Assembly (NCBI RefSeq): GCF_010560025.1
Contig: NZ_SAIY01000010.1
Span: forward strand, 62,001-126,000
DNA from: Verrucosispora sioxanthis
GTDB lineage: Bacteria; Actinomycetota; Actinomycetes; Mycobacteriales; Micromonosporaceae
Length of the DNA: 64,000 nt
Reading direction: 5' to 3'
Part shown: in pieces, positions 47,235-56,054 of the stretch
Position numbering within the stretch: position 1 is the first letter of the stretch
Layout: every line of letters begins with the position of its first letter
Notes under the pieces: model-generated
What the model was told of the DNA's origin: nothing
The model's database searches: none
What the model saw: the letters and a program-made list of their open reading frames with translations, nothing else
Made by a program: the position numbers and the translations under genes

Positions 47235-48098
47235 GTGACGGCCAGCGCGTCCACGGCCGGTCGCAGGCGGTACGAGGATGTACGGAGGGTGTCCGTGGAG
47301 CGCTCGTCCATGCTGGAACACTTCGCCGAGGAGTTGCGGCTGGCGCGGGCCGGCGCTGGCCTGTCACAGGGTGCCCTGGCCGAGGCGCTCAGCTACTCGG
47401 CGGCGCTGGTGGCCAAGGTGGAGACCGGCGAGCGCCGGCCCAGCCTGGACTTCGCCCGTCGCAGCGACACAGTGTTCGGCGGGGACGGCCGGTTCGAGCG
47501 CATCCAGCGCCGAATCAGCCGGGAGACAGTGGTGCCGTGGTTCCGCGACTGGCCCGGCATCGAGGCCGAGGCCACCGCGTTGCGGTCGTTCGAGCCGCTG
47601 TGCGTGCCGGGACTGTTGCAGACCGAGGGGTACGCCCGCGCGCTGCTGTCCAGCGGCGGCCTGTTCGCCCCGGACGAGATCGAGCAGCAGGTGATGACCC
47701 GGTTGGACCGTCAGGGTGTGCTCACGCGCGACCGGCCGCCGCTGTTCACCGCCGTCATGGACGAGCACGTGCTGCGCCGCCGGATCGGCGACGCCGAAGT
47801 GATGGGCGAGCAACTGCGGCATCTCGTGAAGGTCGGCTCGACGCTGCCCCGGGTCCGGATCCAGGTCGTGCCGCTATCCGTCGGGGCCTACCCTGGCATC
47901 AACGGCCCCTTCGTGATCGCCACCCCGCCGCACGGGGAGGACGTCGTCTACCAGGAGGGTCAGCTCCACGGCCAAGTGGTCGACCGCGCCGAGCACGTCC
48001 GGCAGATGGTCGAGGTTTGGGAGTCGATCCGGGGTGAGGCATTATCACAGCAGCAGTCCCTCGACCTGATCGCGGAAGTGGCGGAGACATGGACATGA
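47235..48098 (+). CDS. XRE-family regulator with DUF5753
   Basis: A 287-residue protein. The N-terminal helix-turn-helix (LRLARAGAGLSQGALAEALSYSAALVAKVETGERRPS) is followed by the DUF5753 ligand or partner domain (WFRDWPGIEAEATALRSFEPLCVPGLLQTEGYARALL ... VVYQEGQLHGQVVD). Members such as the BldB-partner regulators act with the adjacent DUF397 protein. GTG 47235 is the longest plausible start; an ATG at 47310 is possible. It overlaps the DUF397 gene by 10 bp. Confidence 0.9.
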   Translation: MTASASTAGRRRYEDVRRVSVERSSMLEHFAEELRLARAGAGLSQGALAEALSYSAALVAKVETGERRPSLDFARRSDTVFGGDGRFERIQRRISRETVVPWFRDWPGIEAEATALRSFEPLCVPGLLQTEGYARALLSSGGLFAPDEIEQQVMTRLDRQGVLTRDRPPLFTAVMDEHVLRRRIGDAEVMGEQLRHLVKVGSTLPRVRIQVVPLSVGAYPGINGPFVIATPPHGEDVVYQEGQLHGQVVDRAEHVRQMVEVWESIRGEALSQQQSLDLIAEVAETWT

Positions 48099-48280
48099 CC
48101 GGTGCCCGGTGGCGCAAGAGCACCCGCAGCAACGGGCAGGGCGGCAACTGCGTGGAGGTGGCCGACAACCTGCCTGGTCTGGTGGCTGTGCGCGACTCCA
48201 AGGACCCGACCGGCCCGGTGCTGGCCTTCCCGCCCACCGCATGGCGCACCTTCGTCGCCCGCCTCCCCGTACACCCGTAG
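48089..48280 (+). CDS. DUF397-domain protein
   Basis: Sixty-three residues with the full DUF397 pattern WRKSTRSNGQGGNCVEVA, VAVRDSKDPTGPVLAF and WRTFVARL. These small proteins pair with DUF5753 regulators and modulate differentiation or secondary metabolism; some act like antitoxins. ATG 48089 overlaps the regulator gene. ATG 48095 is an alternative start. Confidence 0.9.
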   Translation: MDMTGARWRKSTRSNGQGGNCVEVADNLPGLVAVRDSKDPTGPVLAFPPTAWRTFVARLPVHP

Positions 48281-48354
48281 TCCCACCGTCCCCACGGCCC
48301 GGCGCCCCGCCAAGTCCTGGGCCGGCTCCCTGCGGCGGCCGTCCTAAATGGTCA

Positions 48355-48399
48355 ATCTTGGACAGTTTCCGTTAGCGCGTAACGGATTCTGTCCAAGAT
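48355..48399. terminator. long hairpin after the XRE/DUF397 pair
   Basis: Twenty-nt arms (starting ATCTTGGACAG, ending CTGTCCAAGAT) pair at 18 of 20 positions around GCGCG. It is clearly AT-richer than the flanks. It probably terminates the DUF397 transcript. Confidence 0.65.
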
Positions 48400-48475
48400 C
48401 TGTGGTTCTGAAGCTGGCGGGGGGGGGCACGGTCGGTGGATTTTTCCTGATGACGCGGCTGGGGCGCTGGAGTGG

Positions 48476-48937
48476 TTGGCCTTCGAGCAGGCCGGTGTGC
48501 TCACCAGCGCGCAGGCCCGTACCGTGCTGACCGATGGGACCGTGCGCGGGCTGGTGCGGTCCGGGCGGTGGCGGGCGATCAGTCGCGGGCTGCTGCTGAC
48601 CGGCAACGGCCGGTTGGCCCGTGATCAGCAGTTGTGGGTGGCGGTGCTCGCCGCCGGAGCGGGTGCGGTCCTCGCGGGTGCCACGGCAGCCACCGAGGCG
48701 GGCGTACGCGGTCTGCGACCCGAGCCCCTGCACGTGCTCGTGCCGGCATCCCGTCGGGCCGGACGGAGCACCCTGCGCCAGTTGCCGATCGACATGGCCG
48801 CCGTGGTGGTGCACCGGACATCGGTCCTGCCTGCCGAGCATCTCCAGGTCGGCCGTCCGCCGCGCACGACCACCGCGCGAGCCCTGGTCGACGCCGGCTG
48901 GCGACCCGACGCCACAGATCGCGACTGCCAGCGGTGA
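48476..48937 (+). CDS. truncated AbiEi-family antitoxin-like protein
   Basis: A 153-residue N-terminal part of the AbiEi/DUF559-type proteins. The winged helix FEQAGVLTSAQARTVLTDGTVRGLVRSGRWRAISRGLLL is followed by LAGATAATEAGVRGLRPEPLHVLVPASRR and TSVLPAEHLQVGRPPRTTTARALVD. Full-length relatives continue for another ~130-150 residues with an endonuclease-like domain. Here it stops 20 codons later, next to the 3' end of a TAXI gene. TTG 48476 is a weak start; upstream codons still read as coding (GALEW). It is probably a decaying remnant. Confidence 0.6.
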   Translation: MAFEQAGVLTSAQARTVLTDGTVRGLVRSGRWRAISRGLLLTGNGRLARDQQLWVAVLAAGAGAVLAGATAATEAGVRGLRPEPLHVLVPASRRAGRSTLRQLPIDMAAVVVHRTSVLPAEHLQVGRPPRTTTARALVDAGWRPDATDRDCQR

Positions 48938-48941
48938 GTGG

Positions 48942-49910
48942 TCAGCCGCCCTGGTAGTAGCGGGCGGCGCCGGGGTGCAGGGGGATGGGGTCGGTGGTGG
49001 CGGCGGACTCGCGGTCGAAGTTGCGGGCCTCGGGATGCGCCACGGCCAGGTCGGCCTGGTAGGTGAAGAGCAGGCGGGTCAGGTCGTACGCCAGGTCGTC
49101 GGGCATGTCCGCGCTGACCAGGATCACGTTGGCGACCGTGACGGTGGGGGTGCCGGAGGGGGTGTCGTAGGCGTCGCCGGGCAGTTCGGCGGTGGTGTAG
49201 ACCGAGCCGTGCGTGGTGCTCAACGGCTCGATCAGGTCGGCGACCGGCAGCAGCCGGAACCGGCCCGGTGCGCCGGTGAGCAGGTCGGCGATGCCCGGGG
49301 TGGGTAGTCCGCCGGAGAAGAACATCGCGTCGAGGGTGCCGCTGCGCATCCGGGCCACCGTCTCCGGCAACGACAGGCGGGCTCGGCGTATGTCCCGCTC
49401 CGGGTCGAGGCCGGCGGCGGTGAGCAGCCGACCGGCGATGACGTCGGTGCCGGACTTCGGCGAACCGGTGGAGACACGTTTGCCGCGCAGTCCCGCGACG
49501 TCGGCGATCTGCGCGTCGGCTCGGACGATCACGTGGGTGTAGTTGCTGTAGACCCGGGCCAGTGCCCGGACCGGCTGCGGACGTCCGTCGAAGGCGCCAC
49601 GGCCGGCGGTGGCGTCCGCCGCCGTGTCGGCGAGGCTGAAGGCGATCTCCATGTCGCCGTCGACCAGCCGGGTGATGTTCTCGACGGAGGCCCCGGTCGG
49701 TTCCGCCCGAGCCTCGTAGCCGGGCAGGTGGCGGCTGATGACGTCGGCGTAGCCGCCGCCGAGCTGGTAGTAGACCCCGGTGGTGTTGCCGGTGGCCAGG
49801 AAGATGCGCCCGTCGTGCCACGGCCGAGCCTGCGGGGTGCGCTCGGCGGCGCAGGCGGTGACCAGCGCGACCGCCAGCAGCATCGCCACCAACCGCCGTC
49901 CCCGACTCAT
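48942..49910 (-). CDS. second TAXI-family solute-binding lipoprotein
   Basis: A 322-residue lipoprotein (lipobox VTAC, Cys20) of the TRAP-associated extracytoplasmic immunogenic family. It has the TAXI signature ATGNTTGVYYQLGGGYADVIS, GASVENITRLVDGDMEIAF and KRVSTGSPKSGTDVIAGRLL, closely paralleling the other TAXI protein in this operon. ATG 49910 overlaps the roadblock gene stop by 4 bp. No second TRAP permease is adjacent, so it may serve as ligand sensor for the histidine kinase. Confidence 0.88.
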   Translation of the reverse strand: MSRGRRLVAMLLAVALVTACAAERTPQARPWHDGRIFLATGNTTGVYYQLGGGYADVISRHLPGYEARAEPTGASVENITRLVDGDMEIAFSLADTAADATAGRGAFDGRPQPVRALARVYSNYTHVIVRADAQIADVAGLRGKRVSTGSPKSGTDVIAGRLLTAAGLDPERDIRRARLSLPETVARMRSGTLDAMFFSGGLPTPGIADLLTGAPGRFRLLPVADLIEPLSTTHGSVYTTAELPGDAYDTPSGTPTVTVANVILVSADMPDDLAYDLTRLLFTYQADLAVAHPEARNFDRESAATTDPIPLHPGAARYYQGG

Positions 49911-50332
49911 GCCGGCACCCCGCCGGATTGGTGGTCCGCCCAGGTCCGGGCCGCCGGTTCGAGCGCCTCGGCGACCCGCTGGACCAGCGTCGCCGTCTCG
50001 TACCCGATCTGGCCCAGGTCGCATCCGGCGGCGGCGAGCACGCCGAGCAGGGCGCGGTCACCGACGGCCATCACCAGCAGCACACCGCCGTCCATGTCCA
50101 CGATCTGCTGTCGGACCCGGCCGGCGGACATCAGCCGGGCGGCGCCGACGGTCAGGCTGGCCAGGCCGCTGATCACGGCGGCGAGCTGGTCCGCCTGGTC
50201 GGTCGAGAGGTGCGGCGAGGCCGCCAGCCGCAGCCCGTCCCCGGAGACGGCGAGGGCGTGCGACACGTCCGGTACCTGCTCGGCGAAGTTCGCCAGAAGC
50301 CAGTCGAGGCCGGGGCTGCCGTTGGGCATCAT
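49907..50332 (-). CDS. roadblock/LC7-domain protein of the TAXI/kinase operon
   Basis: A 141-residue roadblock protein (FAEQVPDVSHALAVSGDGLRLAAS, QADQLAAVISGLASLTVGAARLM, QQIVDMDGGVLLVMAVGDRALLGVLA). It starts 1 bp after the kinase stop, as in actinobacterial conservons where kinase, roadblock, DUF742 and GTPase genes are adjacent. DUF742 and GTPase genes are missing. ATG 50332 or the next ATG 50329 may be used. Confidence 0.88.
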   Translation of the reverse strand: MMPNGSPGLDWLLANFAEQVPDVSHALAVSGDGLRLAASPHLSTDQADQLAAVISGLASLTVGAARLMSAGRVRQQIVDMDGGVLLVMAVGDRALLGVLAAAGCDLGQIGYETATLVQRVAEALEPAARTWADHQSGGVPA

Positions 50333-52747
50333 CTAGGGTCTCCCGTTCGTCTGCTGGTTACGTCGCATCGCGTGGGCCACCCCGGCGGAGAGCGCGGACA
50401 GTCGGGCCCGTACCACCTCGGGGTCGAGCAGGTCCGGCGCGGCCTGCGGCGGCGGCATGTCGTGCAGTTCGGACTGAAGGCCGCCGCCGCGTACCCGCCG
50501 GGGCAGGCCAACCGCGGTCGCTTCCTCCGGACGGGCGTCGCCGGGCCGCCAGGCCGACGCACCGTTGGCCGACGGGGCCGACCTGTTCGGTGCGACGCCG
50601 ACGGGTTGTCCGGGCGGCCGGTAGTGCGGTTGACCGGGCTGCTCGGGTGACCAGGCCGCCGCGCCGTTGCCCACCACCGGCAACGTCATCGTCGGGGCCC
50701 GATGCACGTCGAACCGGTCTGCGGCGCCGACCTCGGCGGGAGCGCCCCGGTGCCGGAACCAGGCGCCGACGGCCGGGGAAGCCGGCCGACCGACGGAGTT
50801 CGGACGGCCGGTGAGCTGCTCCATCCTGGTCAGCAGCGACTCCGGCACGTCCACCTGGGCCACCGTCCCGGCGCCGGCACTGTGCAGCCGCACCAGGATG
50901 CCGTGCCGGGCGGCCAGGTGGGCGACCACGTGCAGGCCCATGCTGCCGGCCGCCGCGCTGGACAACGCGGCCGGGGCGCGCAGCCTTTCGTTGATCTCGG
51001 CCAGCCGGTTCTCGCCGATGCCGATGCCCTGGTCGTGTACGCGCAGCGTCAGCCCGTCGACGGTGCGTCGGCCGTCCACATGCACGGGGGTGTGCGGCGG
51101 GGAGTACGACGTGGCGTTCTCCAGCAGCTCGGCCAGCAGGTGCACCAGATTGCCCACCGCCGAACCGTGCACCCCGGCGGTGGGCACGTCGATCTCGACC
51201 CGGGCGTACTCCTCGATCTCGGAGGCGGCACCGCGTACGACGTCGGCCACCAGATGCGGACCGTCCTGTGAGCGTCCGGGTTCGCCACCGGCCAGGACCA
51301 GCAGGTTCTCCCCGTTGCGCCGCATCCGGGCGGCGAGGTGGTCGAGGGCGAAGAGCCGGGCCAACGCGTCCGGATCGGTCTCCTCCTGCTCGAACTCGTC
51401 GAGCAGCCGCAACTGTCGGGTGATCAGGGTACGGATCCGCCGGGCCAGCGCCTCGACCATCCGGGTCACGTCCATCCGCAGCTCGGCCTGCGCACCGGCG
51501 AGCCGCAGCGCGGCCCGGTTGACGGTGTCGAACGCCTCGGCCACCTGGGCGATCTCGTCGCGCCCGCGGCTGATTCCCGCGGTGAGCTGCGAGGCCGTGC
51601 CCTCGGCCGGAGCACTGTCACCGGCCGCGATGGCGGTGATCCGCTCGGGCAGCTCCCGGTGTGCCATGGTCAGCGCCGCCACCCGCAGGCGGCGCAACCG
51701 GCGGCTGGTGCGGACCGCCAGCAGCGCGGCGGCGGTCAGCGAGACCAGCGCCAGGCCGGTGGTGGCTCCGCCGGTGACCAGCGCCCGTTGCCGGGCCGCC
51801 GTGGCGAGCTCGGCGGCACGCCGGTCCAACTCGTCGGAGAGTTCCCGGCCGAGCAGGTTGAACCGGCGGATGGCGCCGCTCTGGGCGACGTACCAGGCGT
51901 CGCCGTCGGCGGCCAACGCGGCCGGCTCGGTGTCGGCGTTCAACGCGCTGTCGCGCATCCGCCGCGCGGTGGAGACGTCGCTGCCGGCGATCAGGCGGGT
52001 GTACGCGCCGGTGGCACGTTCGCCGGCGATCCGGGAGAACTCGGCCTGCCGCTGCTCCTGTGCGCCGCGTAGCCGGCCCAGCCGGACGAGTTCGCCCTCG
52101 ACCAGCTCACCTCGCACGAAGATGGCCCGGAGCAGGTCACGTTCCAGCGACGCCAGGTGTTCCTGGGCCGCGACCGCCGCCACCTCGCGGGCGCGGTTGG
52201 CCAGCTCGGGGTCGCGTAGCTGGGCGGGCAGCGCGTCGGCGACGGCGAGCAGCGACTCCACGAGCGCCACGTAGCTCGCGTCGGCATTGTCGGTGGTGAG
52301 CGCGGCGATCCGGGCCTCGTCGAGCTGGTCGAGGTGTTCGGTCACGCCGTCGAGGTCGCGGCCGAGGTCCGGCGCGGCACGGCGAGCGTCGGAGCTGGCA
52401 CTCTGGTAGCGCTCGCTGGCCTCGTCGACCCGGCGTCGCTGGGCGTCGACCAGTTGGCGGCCGGAGGTTCCGCCGCGCTGGCGCAGCGCCGCCGACTCGC
52501 CGAGTTCCCGTTCCAGCTCGTGCACCAGTGAGACGGTGGCGGTGGCGGTACCGGCCAGCACCCGGGCTCGTTCGGCGTCGGTGGAGGCGGCCAGGGCGTC
52601 ACCGGTCTGGATGGCCCCCAGCACGAGCAGGCCGGCGGTGGCGATCAGGATCGGTGCGAGCAGTTGGGTACGCACCGACCAGAGTCGGCCGGTGTGGCCG
52701 GACGGACGGTTGTGCCGGCGTACGCGGGCCAGCGAGGACAGCGGCAC
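50333..52747 (-). CDS. nitrate/nitrite-sensor-type histidine kinase (conservon-like)
   Basis: An 804-residue membrane kinase. TM1 is at residues 28-47, a ~270-residue helical NIT-type sensor domain follows, TM2 is at 322-345, then a HAMP-like helix. The phosphoacceptor region is FALDHLAARMRRNGENLLVLAGGEPGR with His470. The ATPase domain has the N-box ELLENATSYSPP (Asn544) and HDQGIGIGENRL. The last 165 residues are Pro/Ala-rich. No response regulator is adjacent. It is 62 bp downstream of the TAXI gene and directly abuts the roadblock gene. Confidence 0.9.
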   Translation of the reverse strand: MPLSSLARVRRHNRPSGHTGRLWSVRTQLLAPILIATAGLLVLGAIQTGDALAASTDAERARVLAGTATATVSLVHELERELGESAALRQRGGTSGRQLVDAQRRRVDEASERYQSASSDARRAAPDLGRDLDGVTEHLDQLDEARIAALTTDNADASYVALVESLLAVADALPAQLRDPELANRAREVAAVAAQEHLASLERDLLRAIFVRGELVEGELVRLGRLRGAQEQRQAEFSRIAGERATGAYTRLIAGSDVSTARRMRDSALNADTEPAALAADGDAWYVAQSGAIRRFNLLGRELSDELDRRAAELATAARQRALVTGGATTGLALVSLTAAALLAVRTSRRLRRLRVAALTMAHRELPERITAIAAGDSAPAEGTASQLTAGISRGRDEIAQVAEAFDTVNRAALRLAGAQAELRMDVTRMVEALARRIRTLITRQLRLLDEFEQEETDPDALARLFALDHLAARMRRNGENLLVLAGGEPGRSQDGPHLVADVVRGAASEIEEYARVEIDVPTAGVHGSAVGNLVHLLAELLENATSYSPPHTPVHVDGRRTVDGLTLRVHDQGIGIGENRLAEINERLRAPAALSSAAAGSMGLHVVAHLAARHGILVRLHSAGAGTVAQVDVPESLLTRMEQLTGRPNSVGRPASPAVGAWFRHRGAPAEVGAADRFDVHRAPTMTLPVVGNGAAAWSPEQPGQPHYRPPGQPVGVAPNRSAPSANGASAWRPGDARPEEATAVGLPRRVRGGGLQSELHDMPPPQAAPDLLDPEVVRARLSALSAGVAHAMRRNQQTNGRP

Positions 52748-52809
52748 GGGGGTCTCCCGAGGTAGGGGCGGCCGGGCCGGAGGGGAGGTACCGGCCCGGC
52801 CGCCGTCGG

Positions 52810-53829
52810 TCAGCTCGCGCCGAGGTCCTGCAACGCCTTGGCCGCACCCCGGTGCAGACCGACCGGGTCGGTCTTGCGGGCGGTGGCCAGGGCGATGCCG
52901 TTGGCGGCGGGATTGGCCTGGGCCAGCGCGTCCTTCTTCTCGAACACGGTCCGGGTGATGGCGCAGGCCACGTTGGCGTCGAGGTCCTTGCGGACGAGCA
53001 GCACGTTCGGGACCACGATGGTCGGGGTGTCCGCCGACGTGGAGTACACGTCCTTGCCGATCGTGCCGGCCTGGTACGCGGGGTTCAGTTCGCTCATCTT
53101 GGGCAGCAGCGGCGTGACGTCGACGAATCTCACCTTGTCGCCGGCGGTGGTGAACAGGTCGGTGAGGCCGCCGGTGGGCAGGCCGCCGGACCAGAAGAAG
53201 CCGTCGACGGTGCCGTCCTTGACGCCCTCCACGGTCTTGGTGAGGTCGAGCCGCTGGGCCTGGACGTCCGTGGCGGGGTTCAGGCCGGCGGCCTCCAGCA
53301 GCCGGTTCGCGATGACCTCGGTGCCGGATTTGGGGGAGCCGGTCGAGATCTTCTTGCCGCGCATGTCGGCCACCGAGTTGATTCCCGAGTCGGCCCGGAC
53401 GACCACCTGGGTGTAGTTGTCGTAGATCCGCGCCAGCGCCTCGACCGGCTGCGGTGCGTTGAAGCTGTCCTTGCCCTCCACCGCGTTGACGGCGGTGTCG
53501 AACAGCGAGAAGGCCACGTCGTACTGGCCACCGACGAGCTGTTCGATGTTCTGGACCGACGCTCCCGTCTCGGCCGCGGTGCCGGTCAACCGGCCGCCGG
53601 TGCTGTCGGACAACTGCCCGGCCAGGGCGTTGCCGACCACGTAGTAGACGCCGGTGGCGTTACCGGTGGCGATGCCCACCCGGGTGTTCTCGGCCACCTC
53701 GCAGGTGACGGCGCTCGCGGCGTCGTCCGTGGCCGCGGCGCCCTGGCGGCCCCCGCAACCGGCGGCGCCGGCGGCGACGAGGGTGAGGGCTCCCACCCCC
53801 GCCACGAGCCGCGCGTTGATCCGTCCCAC
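52810..53829 (-). CDS. TAXI-family TRAP transporter solute-binding lipoprotein
   Basis: A 339-residue lipoprotein (lipobox AAGC, Cys25). It has the TAXI motif ATGNATGVYYVVGNALAGQLS, GASVQNIEQLVGGQYDVAFSLFDTA, KKISTGSPKSGTEVIANRLLEAAGL and a helical C-terminus. It delivers ligand (often glutamate or another small carboxylate) to the TRAP permease encoded upstream. GTG 53829 is preferred: AGGAG lies 5 nt before it and the signal peptide then has normal length. ATG 53850 overlapping the permease stop is the alternative. Confidence 0.9.
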   Translation of the reverse strand: MGRINARLVAGVGALTLVAAGAAGCGGRQGAAATDDAASAVTCEVAENTRVGIATGNATGVYYVVGNALAGQLSDSTGGRLTGTAAETGASVQNIEQLVGGQYDVAFSLFDTAVNAVEGKDSFNAPQPVEALARIYDNYTQVVVRADSGINSVADMRGKKISTGSPKSGTEVIANRLLEAAGLNPATDVQAQRLDLTKTVEGVKDGTVDGFFWSGGLPTGGLTDLFTTAGDKVRFVDVTPLLPKMSELNPAYQAGTIGKDVYSTSADTPTIVVPNVLLVRKDLDANVACAITRTVFEKKDALAQANPAANGIALATARKTDPVGLHRGAAKALQDLGAS

Positions 53830-53846
53830 ACTGTCTCCTTCCTGGG

Positions 53847-56054
53847 TCATGCCGGTGATCCGGCTCGCGTCCCACCGGAGGGGCCGGTGGATCCGCGACG
53901 TACGAACACGCCCACCGTCATGACGCCGGCCAGCACGGCACCGATCGCGGCGGGCACGGGTTGCAGCCAGAGCAGGGTCAGGCCGGCGGCCACGCCGATC
54001 ACCCGTTCCGGCACGCCCGCCGGGCCGACGCCGGGCAGCCAGCCGCCGGCCGCGACGGCCAGCACCGCGACACCGAGGGCCGTGACGACGGTGGCGACGA
54101 GGATCTGCCGGGGACCGCCGATGCCGAGCAGGCCGAGGCCGGTCGGGGTGACCACGAAGGCCAGCGGGATCAGGTACGCGGGCAGCGCGTACCGCAGGGT
54201 GTGCCACATGGTCGGCACCAACCGTCCGCCGGTGACCGCGGCGGCGGCGACGGCGGCGAGCGCGGTGGGCGGCGACACCTCGGACAGCACCGCGAAGTAG
54301 AAGACGAACATGGCGGCGGCGGGCGCGCCGACCCCGAGGTCGAGCAGGGCCGGTCCGATGATCACCCAGCCGATCACGAACGACGCGGTCACCGGGACCG
54401 CCAGGCCGAGCAGGCTGAGCGCGACGGCGGCGAGCAGGGCGGTCAGCGCGAGTACCACGGCGGGCTCGGAGCTGACCGCGCTCGCCGCGCCGACCAGCAG
54501 CGCGGCGGCCTGCGGACCGAGACCGGTCTTGGTGGTGGTGGCGGTGATGACGCCGGCCGCCGCGCAGACGACGGTGACCGCGAGGACTCCGCGTACGCCG
54601 GTGGAGAGGGCGGCGACCAGTCGGGCGGGGGTGAGCCGGTGTGCCCGGTCCAGGAAGGACAGGGCGACCGCGAGGAGGGTGGCCAGCACCACGGCCCGGG
54701 TGGCCGAGAGCCCGACGGCGAGCAGCCCGACGATGGCGAACAGGGAGGCGAAGTGATAGCCGGAGCGGGCCAGCAGCCGCCAGGCGGAACCGGCCGCGAG
54801 GGTTGCCGGACGCACTCCGGAGCGACGTGCGTCGATCTCCACGGAGAGCACGATGCCGAGGTAGTAGAGGATGGTCGGCACCATCGCCCAGCCGAGCACC
54901 TGGAGGTAGGACACGCCGAGGTACTCGGCGATGATGAAGGCCGCCGCGCCGAGCGTCGGCGGGGACAGGATGGCGCCCACGCCGGCGGCGGCGAGCATCC
55001 CGCCGGCCCGTTCCGGCGGGTACCCGGCGCGACGCAGGATCGGCCAGGTGACCGCGCCGATGCTGACGGTGGTGGCCGCCCCGGAGCCGGAGACGGTGCC
55101 GAGCAGGAATCCGGAGGCCACCGCCGTACGACCGGCGGCCGTGCGCGAGCGCCGGAACGCCGCGGCGGAGAGGTTCACGAAGAACCGACCGGCGCCGGAG
55201 AGGTCGAGCACCGCCCCGTAGATGGTGAACAGCACGATGTACGTGGCGGCCACGTCCAGCGGGGTGCCGTAGAAGCCGCTGTCGGAGTTGTAGAAGGCGT
55301 CGACCAGTTGCCCGAAGTCCAGCCCGGCGTGCGCCACCGCCCAGGTCTGCGGCAGCAGCCCGCCGTAGTAGCCGTAGCCGAGGAAGACCAGACAGACGGC
55401 GGGCAGGATCCAGCCGGTGGTGCGCCGGCAGCCCTCCAGCAGCAGGAGCAGCAGGACGGTGCCCATCGCCACGTCCAGGCCGACCAGCAGCCCCTGCCGG
55501 TCGAGGAAGGCGTCGTAGCCGCCGCCACCGCCGGCGAGGGCGATCGGCAGCACCGGGTACAGGCAGCCGGCCAGCGCCGCGGCGGCCAGCAGCCAGTCGA
55601 CCCGGCTGGGCCCGGACCGGCCGGTCGCGGTCGCGTCGGGAGCCGAGGGCCGACCCGCGAGCACCGCCCGCAGCCGGCGCGGCAGCCGCAGGTCGGCCGG
55701 GTAGGCGAGGAAGACCAGCGGGAGTACGCCGGCCAGGAAGAAGATCAGGTAGTACTTGCTGCCCTGCGCCAGCGGCCGGAACACCTGCCAGAGCGCGAGC
55801 AGGCCGATCGCCAGGGTGGCCGCGGTCAGGACGAGGGCGACCGGCCCGGTCAACACCCGACCCGGCTTCTCGTCCTCGAACCGGCCGGCGAGTTCGGTCG
55901 GATCGATCAGGGCCGGATCGGTCCGCAGGGCGGTCGTCTCCGCCTCCGCCACTCGGCTGTGCCCGCCGTGATGCTGAGGTCCGGAATCTTCGGTGAATCG
56001 GATAGCCGACACGAGGGGGGACGATACGCGAATTGACTCCGCGTTGGGGGACAT
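53847..56054 (-). CDS. TRAP transporter permease, fused DctQM type
   Basis: A 735-residue protein with about 17 hydrophobic segments: a four-helix DctQ-like region fused to the large DctM-like subunit, as is usual for TAXI systems. Typical features are GTVSGSGAATTVSIGAVTWPILRRAGYPPERAGGML, SPPTLGAAAFIIAEYLGVSYLQVL and FAVLSEVSPPTALAAVAAAAVTGG. It uses an ion gradient and works with the downstream TAXI binding protein. The N-terminus is uncertain: ATG 56054 lacks a ribosome site, and GTG 55952 would remove 34 residues before the first acidic stretch. Confidence 0.9.
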   Translation of the reverse strand: MSPNAESIRVSSPLVSAIRFTEDSGPQHHGGHSRVAEAETTALRTDPALIDPTELAGRFEDEKPGRVLTGPVALVLTAATLAIGLLALWQVFRPLAQGSKYYLIFFLAGVLPLVFLAYPADLRLPRRLRAVLAGRPSAPDATATGRSGPSRVDWLLAAAALAGCLYPVLPIALAGGGGGYDAFLDRQGLLVGLDVAMGTVLLLLLLEGCRRTTGWILPAVCLVFLGYGYYGGLLPQTWAVAHAGLDFGQLVDAFYNSDSGFYGTPLDVAATYIVLFTIYGAVLDLSGAGRFFVNLSAAAFRRSRTAAGRTAVASGFLLGTVSGSGAATTVSIGAVTWPILRRAGYPPERAGGMLAAAGVGAILSPPTLGAAAFIIAEYLGVSYLQVLGWAMVPTILYYLGIVLSVEIDARRSGVRPATLAAGSAWRLLARSGYHFASLFAIVGLLAVGLSATRAVVLATLLAVALSFLDRAHRLTPARLVAALSTGVRGVLAVTVVCAAAGVITATTTKTGLGPQAAALLVGAASAVSSEPAVVLALTALLAAVALSLLGLAVPVTASFVIGWVIIGPALLDLGVGAPAAAMFVFYFAVLSEVSPPTALAAVAAAAVTGGRLVPTMWHTLRYALPAYLIPLAFVVTPTGLGLLGIGGPRQILVATVVTALGVAVLAVAAGGWLPGVGPAGVPERVIGVAAGLTLLWLQPVPAAIGAVLAGVMTVGVFVRRGSTGPSGGTRAGSPA

